A stretch of DNA of 64,000 bases from Sinorhizobium fredii NGR234 (GTDB lineage: Bacteria; Pseudomonadota; Alphaproteobacteria; Rhizobiales; Rhizobiaceae): the NCBI RefSeq assembly GCF_000018545.1, contig NC_012586.1, positions 620,001 through 684,000 on the forward strand, written 5' to 3'. Below are positions 44,834 through 53,583 of this stretch, one piece after another (position 1 is the first letter of the stretch; each line of letters begins with the position of its first letter). The position numbers were made by a program, and so were the translations under genes. The notes beneath the pieces were generated by a model. It was given only the letters and a program-made list of their open reading frames with translations. It was not told the origin of the DNA and made no database searches.

Positions 44834-45976
44834 ATGAGCATGCCGCTGGCACCAAACAGTGCGAGGGTCTCTATCTTGGGTGCTTGTAACGATGCGGTTC
44901 CAGACGACGGCGAGGGTCATCTCGACGGCAACCAGTCGGTCTGCGCGCCTTTCACCGAAGCATATTTTCGAGCCGCTGCCGCTATTCTGGCGACAAAGCG
45001 AAGCGCTGCGGAAGCACGAGTGTCGGGTGGTGAGCTGCTACTACGCCATTACGGCTTGACGGGAACGATCATGGTCCTGTCCTCGGAAGTCGAGTGTACC
45101 TCGGACGTCACCCTGTTGAACGGCGATCGGTTGATCCTCAAAACGTCAGCGCGGCCGGAAGGACGAGACAGTTTCCGCTTCCAGGTTGCGGCCCTTGCAG
45201 GGCTGGAAGGCGCTTCCGGTTTCGCAGTACCTCAGATCGTGCGTACCAGCGGCGGCATGCTGATGTTCGAAGAGGACGAGATTTGCGGCTACCTGCAGAC
45301 CCGACTTTCGGGGGTGCCGCTGCACCAGGCGAACGCAACTCCGGACGTCCTTTACCAGGTCGGCCAGGCGCTTGGTAGGCTCAGTTTGGCTCTCGAGCCT
45401 CTGAAGTTGCCCGACATTCACCGCCCAGTCCTTTGGCATGTCGGATGCTGGCCGAGGCTAATGGAACTGGAGAAGCACCTGCCTTCAGGGTCGGTTGCCG
45501 ATTCCGTGCATCTTGCCATCAGCAACTATGTCGAGTTTACCAAGCCGCAGCTGCGCGAGGTAGCATGGCAGGTTACGCACAATGACCCTAATCCGTTCAA
45601 CACATTCCTGATCGATGATGGTGTCGCGTTCATCGATTTCGGCGATGGTTGCTGGGGCCCACGGATCCAGGATCTCGCGATTGCGGCAAGCCATGTGGTG
45701 GCGGAGCCGCCTTTGGCTCTGGGCGGCGCAGAAAATCTCATCGCTGGTTATGCTTCGGTGCGCCCGCTTTCCGCTCTTGAGGCAAAACTGCTCGTCGGGC
45801 TGATAAAGGCGCGGCAGAGCGCCCTCATCCTGATCAACTACTGGCGAGCCGAGCTGTTTCCGGCCGAGGCAGCTTATATCAAGAAGAACGTGGCCCGAGC
45901 CGAACGCGGGCTCGCTATCCTATCGGCCCTGGACGAAGGGGAGGCGGAGATGGCTGTGCGTCGCTCGGTGACTTAG
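44834..45976 (+). CDS. APH-family kinase (hydroxylysine-kinase-like), paralog
   Basis: Kinase of about 380 residues. VTHNDPNPFNTFLIDD is the catalytic loop and AFIDFGDGCWGPRI the metal-binding loop; GDRLILKTSARPEG carries the ATP Lys. The C-terminal part AELFPAEAAYIKKNVARAE mirrors the 40415 kinase (AEIFPENSRYILRNTEAGW). The start is uncertain: the frame is open from the HAD gene, and ATG 44834 is the first that leaves the oxidase remnant; no good ribosome site is seen. The phospho-lyase gene follows after about 100 bases, so this is the second kinase/phospho-lyase pair. Confidence 0.8.
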   Translation: MSMPLAPNSARVSILGACNDAVPDDGEGHLDGNQSVCAPFTEAYFRAAAAILATKRSAAEARVSGGELLLRHYGLTGTIMVLSSEVECTSDVTLLNGDRLILKTSARPEGRDSFRFQVAALAGLEGASGFAVPQIVRTSGGMLMFEEDEICGYLQTRLSGVPLHQANATPDVLYQVGQALGRLSLALEPLKLPDIHRPVLWHVGCWPRLMELEKHLPSGSVADSVHLAISNYVEFTKPQLREVAWQVTHNDPNPFNTFLIDDGVAFIDFGDGCWGPRIQDLAIAASHVVAEPPLALGGAENLIAGYASVRPLSALEAKLLVGLIKARQSALILINYWRAELFPAEAAYIKKNVARAERGLAILSALDEGEAEMAVRRSVT

Positions 45977-46082
45977 CCCGGCGTCGCTGGAGGCAATCGG
46001 AGTGTTGCATCCCTCACCTCGGTAATCACTACGGCAACTCGCGACCTTCTCGCGGATGGAAACTCTAAGCAGGATCAAAGCT

Positions 46083-47417
46083 ATGTCCACCGATCTCATG
46101 CCCAACCGCTTTACCCCCGGGGAAGCTACAATTCCCCCGCGGGAATCTGAGTTGATCGCCCGGCGCGACAGCGTGCTGGGAGCCTCCTACAGGCTTCAAT
46201 ACCGCCGACCGGTCCTTTTCGTTCGCGGCGAGGGCATATGGCTCTACGATCCCGACGGACGTCGCTATCTGGATTTCTATAACAATGTGCCTTCTCTCGG
46301 GCATTGCAATCCAGAGATCAACGCTGCCGTGGCGGATCAAGCCAGCCGAATAAGCGCAAATACCCGCTATCTCGAACCGAGGCTTGTCGACTATGCCGAA
46401 CGGCTCGTGGCCACCTTCCCTGGGGAGCTGAACCGCGTTGTCTTTACCTGTACGGGAAGCGAATCGAACGATCTGGCGCTTCGGATCGCCCGTTTGACCA
46501 GCGGCAATGAGGGCGTAATCGTCTCTTCCCACGCCTATCACGGCACCAGCGCGGCCACGGCGATGGTGTCGCCCAATCTGGGCGACGCCGTCAAGCTCAG
46601 TCCTGCCGTCCGCATGGTGTCTCTACCAGGCCCGGCAGGCATTTCGGAAGCGCAGGCAGCGGACTTCTTTGAAGCGCAAGTGCGAGCCGCCATTACAGAC
46701 CTGAACCGGCGTGGCACTGGCATCGCGGCACTCCTCATCGACAGTATTTTTTCGAGCGACGGCGTCTGGGTCGACCCGCCTGGCTTCATCGTCGGCGGTG
46801 TTAGGGCAGTGCGGGAGGCGGGCGGCCTCGTCATCGCCGATGAAGTTCAGCCGGGATTCGGACGGACGGGCACGCACATGTGGGGTTTTGAGCGGCACGA
46901 AGTTGTTCCGGACCTCGTTACCCTCGGCAAGCCCATGGGCAATGGATTTCCAATCGGCGCGGTCGTCGGCCGTAAGGCGCCGATGGATCGCTTTGGCGCC
47001 ACTGCCCGGTACTCGAACACCTTCGGCGGCAACACCGTCGGCATCGCGGCGGCTGACGCCGTCCTGACAATCTTGCAAAGGGATCAGATCCCCGAGCATG
47101 CGCACGCCATGAGTGAGCGCCTGAGGCTGGGGTTGGAGCATCTTGCCAAGCTGCACCCCGGCATTCGCGGTATCCGAAATGCCGGGCTGTTCTTCGGCAT
47201 CGACATCGGGTTGGACGGAGCGGAAGAGGCCAGCCGGCGCGCCATGGCCTTGGATATCGTAAACCTGATGCGTGACGATGGCGTTTTGATCAGTACGACG
47301 GGCGCCAACGAGGATACGCTGAAGGTGCGCCCGCCGCTGATTTGCCAGGCGGCGCATGTGGACCGGTTCCTCGAAGCCATGGAATGCGCGCTCAAGAAGG
47401 CCGTCGCGCAGATGTAA
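46083..47417 (+). CDS. Class III PLP enzyme, AGXT2L-type phospho-lyase, paralog
   Basis: PLP enzyme of 444 residues. CTGSESNDLALRIARL, IADEVQPGFGRTGTHMWGFE, the Lys in TLGKPMGNGFP and SNTFGGNTVGIAAA reproduce the phospho-lyase pattern of the 39036 protein. AGGA precedes ATG 46083. Its kinase partner is upstream and an Lrp regulator 70 bases downstream. The differences from the first pair (roughly half the residues by eye) suggest related but distinct substrates rather than a recent copy. Confidence 0.85.
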   Translation: MSTDLMPNRFTPGEATIPPRESELIARRDSVLGASYRLQYRRPVLFVRGEGIWLYDPDGRRYLDFYNNVPSLGHCNPEINAAVADQASRISANTRYLEPRLVDYAERLVATFPGELNRVVFTCTGSESNDLALRIARLTSGNEGVIVSSHAYHGTSAATAMVSPNLGDAVKLSPAVRMVSLPGPAGISEAQAADFFEAQVRAAITDLNRRGTGIAALLIDSIFSSDGVWVDPPGFIVGGVRAVREAGGLVIADEVQPGFGRTGTHMWGFERHEVVPDLVTLGKPMGNGFPIGAVVGRKAPMDRFGATARYSNTFGGNTVGIAAADAVLTILQRDQIPEHAHAMSERLRLGLEHLAKLHPGIRGIRNAGLFFGIDIGLDGAEEASRRAMALDIVNLMRDDGVLISTTGANEDTLKVRPPLICQAAHVDRFLEAMECALKKAVAQM

Positions 47418-47487
47418 CATGGACTGCCTCGGCGGCCGAATTTACCGGATCGCGGGCTCGAGCGATCCTCATAAGCGAAAGTAAGTC

Positions 47488-47964
47488 ATGAAACTCGATC
47501 GGATCGACGTCAAGATACTGCACGTGCTGCAGCAGAACGGCCGCATGACAAATGTGGAGCTTTCGGAGGTTGTGAACCTATCGCCGAGCCCGTGCCTCAT
47601 GCGCGTGAAGAAGCTGCAGTCGGAGGGCTTTATTGAGGGCTATTCGGCGCAGATCAATGTCGCCAAGTTGGGGCAGACATTAACGGTGTTCACGGAGGTC
47701 ACGCTCAAGAACCACCGGCAGACCGACTTTGCACGCTTCCTCGCCGCCGTTGAGAAGATCGATCAACTGATCGAGTGCCATGTGGTCTCCGGCGGCTATG
47801 ACTACCTGTTGAAATTCGTGACCACCGGGATCGGCGAATATCAAGAGATCATGGAGCGGCTGGTCGAGTTGGACGTTGGCATCGACAAATATTTCAGCTT
47901 CGTCGTGCTGAAATCGCCGATCGTGAAGGGGCACCTACCGCTGACGGACCTGTTTCGGCCATAG
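47488..47964 (+). CDS. Lrp/AsnC-family regulator (paralog 2)
   Basis: Regulator of 158 residues almost identical in design to the 36056 protein: LDRIDVKILHVLQQNGRM, NLSPSPCLMRVKKLQSEGF, LTVFTEVTLKNHRQTDFARF and GGYDYLLKFVTTGIGEYQ. Position directly after the phospho-lyase gene and before a PuuB-like oxidase suggests it controls both. No ribosome site stronger than AAAG is seen before its ATG, but start and length equal those of its paralogs. Confidence 0.93.
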   Translation: MKLDRIDVKILHVLQQNGRMTNVELSEVVNLSPSPCLMRVKKLQSEGFIEGYSAQINVAKLGQTLTVFTEVTLKNHRQTDFARFLAAVEKIDQLIECHVVSGGYDYLLKFVTTGIGEYQEIMERLVELDVGIDKYFSFVVLKSPIVKGHLPLTDLFRP

Positions 47965-48039
47965 AATCTTATCAACACTTCGCCCTTTGCTCCGATGGGA
48001 CAAAGGGCGTTTCGATCTCGAGCGAGAAGGCGCACCCCC

Positions 48040-49314
48040 ATGAAATTCCTCCCCTACTGGCACGACAATGCCCCGGCCTTCGCAGGGGCGTCACAGGGTC
48101 CGGTCGATGGACACTATGACGTCGCAGTGATCGGCGGCGGCTTCACCGGTCTCGGCGCTGCCCGGCAGCTCGCCAAGGCAGGGGCCAAGGTCGTCGTGCT
48201 GGAGGCGGAAAAGGTCGGTTCGGGCGCCTCCGGCCGCAATGGCGGGCATTTGAACAACGGGCTCGCCCACAGCTATCTGGCCGCAAAGGCGGAGCTCGGC
48301 AAGGAACGGGCAATCGCCCTCTATAAGGCGCTCGACGATTCGATCGACACGATCGAGGCGCTGATCGCGGAGGAAGGCATCGACTGCAATTTCCGCCGTG
48401 CCGGAAAGCTGAAGCTCGCCTCCAAGCCCCAGCATTTCGACGCGATCGCGCGCAACTTCGAAGCCGTGCACACGGAGGTCGACCCCGACACGGCGTTGCT
48501 CAGCGCCGACGACCTGAAGCAGGAAATCGGCTCGCCCTTCCATGGCGCGATGCTCTCGAAAAAGAGCGCAATGATGCATATGGGCCGCTACGTCGTCGGG
48601 TTGGCCGAGGCAGCCAAGCGTCACGGCGCGACGATCTTCGAGAAGGCAGCCGTCACAGAACATCGGCAGGCGGGCAGCCGCCATCGTCTGAAAACGACCC
48701 GTGGCAGCGTCACCGCGGATGCGGTGCTTGTCGCCACCGGGGCCTATACGCCCTCGACCTTCGGCTATTTCCGCCGTCGGATCATCACGGTTGGCAGCTT
48801 CATCATCGCCACGCGGCCACTGACCGAAGCGGAGATCGCCACGACGATGCCGGGCAACCGCACCTGCGTCACGTCAATGAATATCGGCAACTACTTCCGG
48901 CTCTCGCCGGACAACCGGCTGATCTTCGGCGGCCGCGCTCGCTTCTCGGCAAGCTCCGACCAGCGTTCGGACGCGAAGATCGGCGCAATTCTCCAGGCAC
49001 GCCTCGCAGAGATCTTCCCGCAACTCGCCAATGCCGAGATCGACTATTGTTGGGGCGGCCTTGTCGACATAACCAAGGACCGCTTCCCGCGCGCCGGCTA
49101 TCATGACGGCGTATGGTACGCCATGGGCTATTCCGGCCATGGCGCCCAGCTTTCCACCCATCTCGGTATGATCATGGCGGATGCGATCCTTGACCGACCG
49201 GACCGCAACCCGCTGAAGGGCCTCGATTGGCCGGCGGTGCCGGGACATTTCGGCACGCCCTGGTTCCTGCCGCTGGTTGGCATGTATTATAAGATGCTGG
49301 ACAGGTTCCAGTAG
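48040..49314 (+). CDS. FAD-dependent amine oxidase, PuuB/DAO family, paralog
   Basis: Flavoenzyme of 424 residues, near-identical in layout to the 8631 protein: VAVIGGGFTGLGAARQLAKA, GSGASGRNGGHLNNGLAHSY, CNFRRAGKLKLASKPQHFDA and YAMGYSGHGAQLSTHLGM. GAGAAGG precedes the ATG by 9 bases. Here it follows an Lrp regulator rather than a HAD gene, but a HAD gene with a dead copy of this oxidase lies 3.5 kb upstream, so the intact copy may have replaced it functionally (inference). Confidence 0.92.
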   Translation: MKFLPYWHDNAPAFAGASQGPVDGHYDVAVIGGGFTGLGAARQLAKAGAKVVVLEAEKVGSGASGRNGGHLNNGLAHSYLAAKAELGKERAIALYKALDDSIDTIEALIAEEGIDCNFRRAGKLKLASKPQHFDAIARNFEAVHTEVDPDTALLSADDLKQEIGSPFHGAMLSKKSAMMHMGRYVVGLAEAAKRHGATIFEKAAVTEHRQAGSRHRLKTTRGSVTADAVLVATGAYTPSTFGYFRRRIITVGSFIIATRPLTEAEIATTMPGNRTCVTSMNIGNYFRLSPDNRLIFGGRARFSASSDQRSDAKIGAILQARLAEIFPQLANAEIDYCWGGLVDITKDRFPRAGYHDGVWYAMGYSGHGAQLSTHLGMIMADAILDRPDRNPLKGLDWPAVPGHFGTPWFLPLVGMYYKMLDRFQ

Positions 49315-49665
49315 GATACTTCTTCTCTGCTTACGGAAACGTCAGGGCCGAGGTTACGGACGGTCGACGTAAGGCGAGTCGGAGGGCCTAGCCGATACAC
49401 AGACGGCGTCCCCGTTCGTGCTCAATCAACTGGAGCTGAGCGCCGCTGATCGGAGACTCGCGCGACGCTCGAGGCAGTCGATTCTTCCATCGTAGATGAA
49501 CGAGAGCGAAGTCCGGTGACCTTAACGAGCAGGGTCTGGACAACGCCGATCTCGACCTGTTCTTCGAGCCGACCGACATCAGCGGCGCCGACATGACCTT
49601 TATGCACCAATTTCCGGTTCGACGCAGAGGAGGAGGCTAGCGCCCTGACCAAGGCCGCATTTCCG
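49315..49665. other. Unassigned gap between convergent genes
   Basis: 351 bp. A frame near 49525-49650 reads DLNEQGLDNADLDLFFEPTD and on to a stop, which looks protein-like but is short, lacks a start, and was not recognised; it may be the tail of a lost gene. Confidence 0.3.
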
Positions 49666-50364
49666 TTACTGGTCGATTAACGCTTTCGCTTGGTTCTTCA
49701 TGGAGGTGATCGCAAGAAGCTGATGCGTCAAGCCTGGACTGCTTGCAGGGAAGCGGCCCTCCAGGGCGGCGGTGCCTACCGTGAAGCCGGCTGCCCGGCC
49801 GCTGACGACGGCATGGATGCGTTCGGCGCGGTCGATCGAACCTGCGACGATGACGGGCTTGGCGACGGCGTCGCAGACGGCCCGGATGAGGTTTGCGACA
49901 TCGACGTCGGCGCGATAGGCGAGGAGATCGAGGCCGTGGACGCCCTCGCGGGCCGCAAGGTCTTTTGCGCTTGCAACTATCTCCGTCGTGGACCCCTCCA
50001 GAACGCTGGGATGGCCCACAATGCGGCCGGGGAACGGGTAGTAGCGGATTCCACTTCCCTTAACGAGGGGAAGGACGTCGTCGACATGGGTGCCGCCGAG
50101 CAGATAGTCGACGCCGAGTGTGAGGGCGGCCCGCACCGAGGCGATTTCGCTGGCGCGGTCGAGTGAAACCACTTCGAGATAACTCTTCGCGCCCGCGGCC
50201 CGGATTTCCCGATTAAGCTGCGAAAGCACCTCGAAGGGGAGGCCGATATCCTTGAAGCCGATATGACGGACACCCGCAGAAAGCACCAAGGGAAGCTGCG
50301 CCAGAGCATCCGGGATCGTCCGGTCGTTGCGGGTCAGCATGAAGATGAAATCGATGGGGGTCAT
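49666..50364 (-). CDS. TIM-barrel protein of the acid-sugar phosphate cluster
   Basis: Protein of 232 residues with regular beta/alpha repeats: DFIFMLTRNDRTIPDALAQL, GVRHIGFKDIGLPFEV, LTLGVDYLLGGTHVDDV, KPVIVAGSIDRAERIHAV and a final phosphate-binding-type GRAAGFTVGTAALEGRF. It resembles HisA/HisF- and NanE-like phosphosugar isomerases or aldolases but no catalytic residue was assigned. Its ATG follows the PdxA2 stop by one base, and with the DUF1537 kinase it forms a three-gene unit. It may act on the three- or four-carbon phosphate released by PdxA2 (inference). Confidence 0.7.
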   Translation of the reverse strand: MTPIDFIFMLTRNDRTIPDALAQLPLVLSAGVRHIGFKDIGLPFEVLSQLNREIRAAGAKSYLEVVSLDRASEIASVRAALTLGVDYLLGGTHVDDVLPLVKGSGIRYYPFPGRIVGHPSVLEGSTTEIVASAKDLAAREGVHGLDLLAYRADVDVANLIRAVCDAVAKPVIVAGSIDRAERIHAVVSGRAAGFTVGTAALEGRFPASSPGLTHQLLAITSMKNQAKALIDQ

Positions 50365-50365
50365 G

Positions 50366-51364
50366 TCAATCCTCCTGGTCGCACGATGCCTTCGCCAGTC
50401 GGCGGGCGTAGTCGATCGCTGTTTCGAGACTCCTCGGATCGGCAATGCCACGGCCGGCGATATCGAAGGCGGTGCCGTGGTCGGGGCTTGTGCGCACGAA
50501 GGGCAGGCCGAGCGTGATGTTCACGCCCTTTTCCAGTCCGAGATACTTGACCGGGATCAGCCCCTGGTCGTGATACTGCGCGACGACCACATCGAAGTGG
50601 CCGTTTCGCGCCTGCATGAAAACAGTATCGCCGGGCCAGGGGCCGCTGGCGTCTATGCCTTCCGCGCGGGCTGCCGCGATGGCGGGCGCGATGATGCGGA
50701 TTTCCTCGTCTCCGAAGAGACCCCCTTCACCCGCATGCGGATTGAGCCCCGCAACGGCGATGCGCGGAAGGGCGATTCCCAACGCACGACCCCCCTGGTG
50801 GGCGAGGCGTATCGCGGACATCTGGGCCGGAAAATCGGCCTGGCGGATCGCGTCTGCCAGTGAACAGTGGATCGTCACCAGAACGGTTCGAATATCGTCA
50901 TTGGCGAGCATCATCGCCACGCGTCCCGCACCACCTTTTTCCGCGAGGATTTCCGTGTGGCCGGGGTATGGAAGCCCCGCAGCGGAGAGCGCCTCCTTGT
51001 GGATCGGCGCCGTCACCATGCCGGCGACTTTGCCCGTCCTGGCGAGTTCGATCGCCGCAACGATAGCATCGTAGGCCATGCGGCCGCTGGCGGCGCTCAC
51101 TTTGCCGATTGCAGGTGGGGTTTCGATGCGGGTCGCGGCGAGGATATTCAGGGCCCCATCCGGTTTCGCGTCGACGACGTCATGGATCTCGTTCAGGTGC
51201 AGACCGCCGCCGAGGCTGGCGATGGCCTTCGCCATCACGGCCGGATCGCCGACGACGACACTGCGACGGAGGTCGGTGCGGGCAAGCATCGTCTTTGCCA
51301 CGATCTCCGGCCCGATGCCGGATGGATCGCCCATGGTGACGGCGAGCGGCAGGGAGGTGTTCAT
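50366..51364 (-). CDS. pdxA2: PdxA2-type 4-phosphate dehydrogenase
   Basis: NAD-dependent oxidative decarboxylase of 332 residues from the 4-hydroxythreonine-4-phosphate dehydrogenase family. VTMGDPSGIGPEIVAK opens the protein; the metal ligand His lies in TAPIHKEALSAAGLPYPGHT, with further ligands in VTIHCSLADAI and AQYHDQGLIPVKYLG. When paired with a DUF1537 kinase, members act on D-threonate- or erythronate-4-phosphate, giving dihydroxyacetone phosphate and CO2. ATGA overlap with the kinase gene upstream fixes the start. Vitamin B6 synthesis is unlikely in this context. Confidence 0.88.
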   Translation of the reverse strand: MNTSLPLAVTMGDPSGIGPEIVAKTMLARTDLRRSVVVGDPAVMAKAIASLGGGLHLNEIHDVVDAKPDGALNILAATRIETPPAIGKVSAASGRMAYDAIVAAIELARTGKVAGMVTAPIHKEALSAAGLPYPGHTEILAEKGGAGRVAMMLANDDIRTVLVTIHCSLADAIRQADFPAQMSAIRLAHQGGRALGIALPRIAVAGLNPHAGEGGLFGDEEIRIIAPAIAAARAEGIDASGPWPGDTVFMQARNGHFDVVVAQYHDQGLIPVKYLGLEKGVNITLGLPFVRTSPDHGTAFDIAGRGIADPRSLETAIDYARRLAKASCDQED

Positions 51365-52530
51365 GCTGGCTCCTTTCCAATTCGGCGAATGGTGTCGGCG
51401 GCATTGCGCAGCGTCATGCCGGAACCGAAACCGCCTGCTTTCATGGCAAGGAGCATCATTCGGCCATCTGCAAGACGAGCGCAGCCGAGGGGAAAGCCGG
51501 GCTCGAGTTCGCGAATCAAATCGAAGGCGTGAATGGTGAGCCGTTCCAAAAGGGCTTGCATCGTTTCTCCACCCGTTGCGACGATGGCGTCGTATCGGTG
51601 CCGGGATAAAGCGATCTCTGCCTCGTCCACTAGAGTGGCGAGAGCCTTCGCGGGATCACTGGTTCGGATGTGCGGTGTACGGATGCAGACAACCGAAGCT
51701 GCCTCGTCGAGATCAGTCGCACGCATTGCGACCGAAGCGCCTGTCGCGGCCAACCTCTCGCACTGCGAGCGGCTGACATGGTTCGCGCTGCCGACAAGCA
51801 CGAGTACACGGTTCGGCGTGACTTCGGGCGTGAAGATGTCCTGGCCTGTGCGCCGCTCGACTACCGTGGCCAACGCCTCCGCCATTCCTGGTGAGCCGAC
51901 CCACAGCGCCGGGCCGTGCTTCTGAATTTCCGCAATCCGACGATTCAGCATCACCTGCTCGCATGCATCGACGATGACCACCGGAGCGTCGCCAATGGCG
52001 TTGCCGATCTCGCCGTCCTCGGTGTGCGCGGAAATTCTGGCGATCCGGCCGAGGCTGGGCTCGATCAAGTCTTCTATGCGAGACGTGCGGGCGGGATGGA
52101 CAGGGTCGCGGCTGTACGCCGTTTGTGCAACCGGCTCGCCGTGCAGCAGTTGAATGCCGTCAATCGTCGTTCGCCCGGCAGCGGGAAAAGCAGGCGCGAT
52201 GACCAGACGTGGCCGGCCGCTGGCTTGGAATGCGGCGGCAATTTCCACGCGGATATGACCACGTAGGGTCGAGTCAATCGTCTTATAGAGGAGCGGCCTG
52301 TCTGCAAGCGTGGTTACCGCCTGGCGCGTCACATGCGCTGCATCGGCTTCATCGAGTGTGCGGCTGCCGGTGTCGATTGAGACGAGACTGGCGTGGGTAT
52401 CGTCGGATCCTACTCTGCAGATGCGAGGGATATAGCCGCGTTCCAGGAAAGCGATTGCCCCGTCCGCCGCGCTTGTCAGGTCGTCTGCAACGACGCCGAT
52501 GTGTTTGATTTGGTCAATGGTTTCTGCCAT
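51361..52530 (-). CDS. Four-carbon acid-sugar kinase (DUF1537 family)
   Basis: ATP-dependent kinase of 389 residues. GVVADDLTSAADGAIAFLER is the family start (ADDLTGA-type Asp motif), KTIDSTLRGHIRVEI contacts substrate, and the C-terminal nucleotide domain shows VLVGSANHVSRSQCERL, ATGGETMQALLERL and LAMKAGGFGSG. Relatives phosphorylate D-threonate, D-erythronate and related 3- or 4-carbon acids at C4. It is the first gene of the kinase-PdxA2-TIM barrel unit and diverges from a LysR gene across a perfect inverted repeat. Confidence 0.9.
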   Translation of the reverse strand: MAETIDQIKHIGVVADDLTSAADGAIAFLERGYIPRICRVGSDDTHASLVSIDTGSRTLDEADAAHVTRQAVTTLADRPLLYKTIDSTLRGHIRVEIAAAFQASGRPRLVIAPAFPAAGRTTIDGIQLLHGEPVAQTAYSRDPVHPARTSRIEDLIEPSLGRIARISAHTEDGEIGNAIGDAPVVIVDACEQVMLNRRIAEIQKHGPALWVGSPGMAEALATVVERRTGQDIFTPEVTPNRVLVLVGSANHVSRSQCERLAATGASVAMRATDLDEAASVVCIRTPHIRTSDPAKALATLVDEAEIALSRHRYDAIVATGGETMQALLERLTIHAFDLIRELEPGFPLGCARLADGRMMLLAMKAGGFGSGMTLRNAADTIRRIGKEPA

Positions 52531-52584
52531 GACCTCAAGCTATTCTTTAAATCTTGGGACGAAAATCGATATGATTTCACGGGT

Positions 52585-52607
52585 ATTGGTGATACATTGT
52601 CACCAAT
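52585..52607. promoter_or_regulatory. Candidate LysR operator between kinase and LysR genes
   Basis: ATTGGTGA (52585-52592) and TCACCAAT (52600-52607) form a perfect 8-bp inverted repeat around 7 bases. It reaches into the LysR ATG, so occupancy would also block LysR translation or transcription start, consistent with autoregulation. It lies 55 bases from the divergent kinase start. Confidence 0.6.
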
Positions 52608-53490
52608 GAAGCGTTCGGACTTTCCTTCTCTCGATGATCTGCGTGCCTTTGAGGTCGTTGCGCGCCTGGGTTCCGTACGTGCGGCCGCGTCTGAGTTGAA
52701 CTTGACGCATGGTGCCGTCAGCCGGCGCGTTTCGAAACTCTCCGAACATCTCGATATCCGGTTGCTCGAACCGGATGGGCGCGGCCTAAGGCTGACGCAC
52801 GAGGGAACGCGGCTCGCGCAGGCGACGACGAACGCGCTGTCGCTCGTTGCGTCGGCGTTGGAGGATATTCGCAAAGTCGACGTGTCACCGCCGATCGTCG
52901 TTTCCTGCGAACGGTCGGTCGCCATGCGCTGGCTGATCCCCCGGCTTTCGGAGTTCCAGGATCGCCAGCCTGAGATCGACCTTCACCTTTCCGTCGGTGG
53001 TGGGGGCTTCGACTTTGCGCGCGACCATATCACGCTCGCAATCCGCAGGCTCGATTTCGCGATCGATGCGAACTGGCAGGTCGAACGGTTGGTCGAAGAG
53101 GAAGTCGGTCCTGTCATGCATCCCGCCATGACGGAACGGTTCGCAGCCGGTGATTATATCGCGCTTGCAGCAAAGACCCGGCCCGATGCCTGGCAGACGT
53201 GGTCCGCCGCCCATCCGGAGGCGCCGAAGCCGCGCTCGACGCGCTTTCTTGACCATCATTTCCTGATGGTGGAGGCCGCAGCCGGCGGTCTGGGTGTGGC
53301 CATGTGCCCTAAGATCATTGCCATCGACGATATCCGCAAAGGCCGCCTCGTCGCGCCACTCGGCTTCCAGCCTGATGGCTCGCATTACGGCATCATTCGT
53401 TCGGCGCAGGCGAAGAAGTCGACCGGGATCGATCAATTTGTGTCTTGGCTTCTCGCCACCATTCACGCAGATTTCCATGCTGCGTCTTGA
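52606..53490 (+). CDS. LysR-family regulator (GcvA-like)
   Basis: Regulator of 294 residues. LRAFEVVARLGSVRAAASEL, NLTHGAVSRRVSKLSEHL is the winged helix-turn-helix typical of the GcvA/AmpR subgroup; the effector domain includes PRSTRFLDHHFLMVEAAAGG and LGVAMCPKIIAIDDI. It is divergent from the acid-sugar kinase unit, so it is the probable regulator of that unit, with a four-carbon acid or its phosphate as the likely effector (inference). ATG 52606 gives the standard LysR N-terminus; the frame is open upstream. Confidence 0.9.
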   Translation: MKRSDFPSLDDLRAFEVVARLGSVRAAASELNLTHGAVSRRVSKLSEHLDIRLLEPDGRGLRLTHEGTRLAQATTNALSLVASALEDIRKVDVSPPIVVSCERSVAMRWLIPRLSEFQDRQPEIDLHLSVGGGGFDFARDHITLAIRRLDFAIDANWQVERLVEEEVGPVMHPAMTERFAAGDYIALAAKTRPDAWQTWSAAHPEAPKPRSTRFLDHHFLMVEAAAGGLGVAMCPKIIAIDDIRKGRLVAPLGFQPDGSHYGIIRSAQAKKSTGIDQFVSWLLATIHADFHAAS

Positions 53491-53583
53491 GTCGACACAC
53501 CGTCGCGGTGCCCAACCTGACGTCAAACCGGTCTAGCATTGGAAGTGCAACAACACGCTTCAACACCAGACGCTATGAGGTGC

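Noticed and set aside
50366..51364. Vitamin B6 biosynthetic PdxA
   Set aside because: Coupled by ATGA to a DUF1537 kinase and next to a LysR regulator, the PdxA2 catabolic arrangement.
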